Shown: in pieces, positions 63,585-64,000 of the stretch
Numbering within the stretch: position 1 is the first letter of the stretch
Layout: every line of letters begins with the position of its first letter
Source: Candidatus Devosia phytovorans
GTDB taxonomy: Bacteria > Pseudomonadota > Alphaproteobacteria > Rhizobiales > Devosiaceae
Reading direction: 5' to 3'
Assembly: GCA_029202405.1 (NCBI GenBank)
Contig: CP119312.1
Coordinates: forward strand, 439,001-503,000
Length of the DNA stretch: 64,000 bases
Position numbers and translations under genes: made by a program
Notes under the pieces: model-generated
The model's input: only the letters and a program-made list of their open reading frames with translations
The model's database searches: none
What the model was told of the DNA's origin: nothing

Positions 63585-64000
63585 ATGGCCAGGCCCGTAC
63601 CGCCCGATGTCGACAGTGTTGAGCCGTATAGTCCGCTGAACTGCACGCATACGGCGATGCGGCAGGCCTCGCGGCAGCTGACGCAGGTCTATGACAATGC
63701 GATCGCGCCTGCCGGATTGACCTCGGCGCAGGCGATGCTGGTGACCCGTCTCGACGAGCTGGGTGGCGCGCCCGGCGGCACCGGTCCGTCGCTGCAGGCA
63801 CTGGCCAAGCGGCTGTCGATCCAGATTTCCGCATTGACCCATGCCCTGCGCCCGCTGGTGCGGGACGGAGTGGTCGAGGTGCATCCCGACGCAAAGGATG
63901 GGCGCATCAAGCGGGCCGTGCTCACCGAACAGGGCATGAAGCAGACGCGGCAGATGTATGAGCTCTGGCAGGGGGTCAATGCGCGCGTGGACGATGTGCT
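63585..64000 (+). CDS. MarR-family regulator, cut by the window end
   Basis: The first 138 codons of a MarR winged-helix regulator. The recognition helix and wing are visible: LAKRLSIQISALTHALRPLV, then VEVHPDAKDGRIKRAVLTEQG. The ATG at 63585 has AGGAG seven bases upstream. It runs off the right edge with no stop. It diverges from the SDR gene across palindromic sites and probably represses both; the inducer is unknown. Confidence 0.85.
   Translation, partial: MARPVPPDVDSVEPYSPLNCTHTAMRQASRQLTQVYDNAIAPAGLTSAQAMLVTRLDELGGAPGGTGPSLQALAKRLSIQISALTHALRPLVRDGVVEVHPDAKDGRIKRAVLTEQGMKQTRQMYELWQGVNARVDDV

Overview
The window looks like a chromosomal segment of a free-living, flagellated alphaproteobacterium of the order Hyphomicrobiales (Rhizobiales), plausibly Devosia or a close relative. 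The evidence is the PhyR/NepR/EcfG general stress response, HWE-type histidine kinases, MipZ, FlbT with flagellin, ChvE/GguAB and ThuEFGKAB sugar modules, an Irr-type iron box and CtrA-like sites. Base composition is evenly GC-rich. I see no rRNA, tRNA, CRISPR array, transposase or prophage. The genus is an inference.

Layout. (1) 1-8.8 kb is a general stress response island: phyR divergent from nepR-ecfG, a degenerate single-domain receiver, a Crp/FNR regulator, a CHASE3 histidine kinase, a lipid kinase, a GAF-PAS-HWE kinase, and several small membrane proteins (DUF1328, holin-like, DUF883, DUF3309 and an unnamed 54-residue protein). Six exact GGAAC-N16/17-CGTT promoters and one near match occur here, so most of the island appears to be controlled by its own sigma factor. 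(2) 8.8-15.4 kb is a three-gene minus-strand operon: a transglutaminase, a circularly permuted ATP-grasp fused to an alpha-E domain, and a transglutaminase-DUF2126 protein. The family is known but its product is not. (3) 15.5-25.3 kb holds a mosaic palindrome, an FGGY pentulose kinase, a GT25 glycosyltransferase and a sorbitol/mannitol uptake operon (smoEFGK-mtlK with a SorC-type regulator). (4) 25.3-30.6 kb holds a GntR regulator with a palindromic operator and chvE-gguA-gguB. (5) 30.6-33 kb holds flbT, whose 3' end appears frameshifted, and a flagellin with a repeat-rich central region. (6) 33.1-38.7 kb holds RidA and TetR genes diverging around three evenly spaced operators, then an RND efflux pump. 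(7) 38.7-43.7 kb holds a sulfurtransferase and a PotABCD/Fbp-like ABC importer. (8) 44.1-49.1 kb is an iron-linked operon (imelysin, di-heme DUF1111 protein, second imelysin, DUF1513) behind an Irr-type box. (9) 49.2-50.9 kb holds mipZ and two small unknown genes. (10) 50.9-58.7 kb is the trehalose/maltose locus thuR-thuEFGKAB. (11) 58.8-64 kb holds a small secreted protein, a Sel1-repeat protein, a GST, an MFS transporter, an SDR and a MarR gene cut by the window end.

How the parts fit together. Phosphorylated PhyR should titrate NepR and free EcfG, which then transcribes phyR, nepR-ecfG, the Crp/FNR gene, the HWE kinase and the small membrane proteins. The two kinases are the local candidates for PhyR input. 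The rest is mostly scavenging. There are four ABC importers (polyols, ChvE-type sugars, trehalose/maltose, and one of unknown substrate), and in each a stem-loop follows the binding-protein gene. Several transcription-factor genes sit beside readable palindromes.
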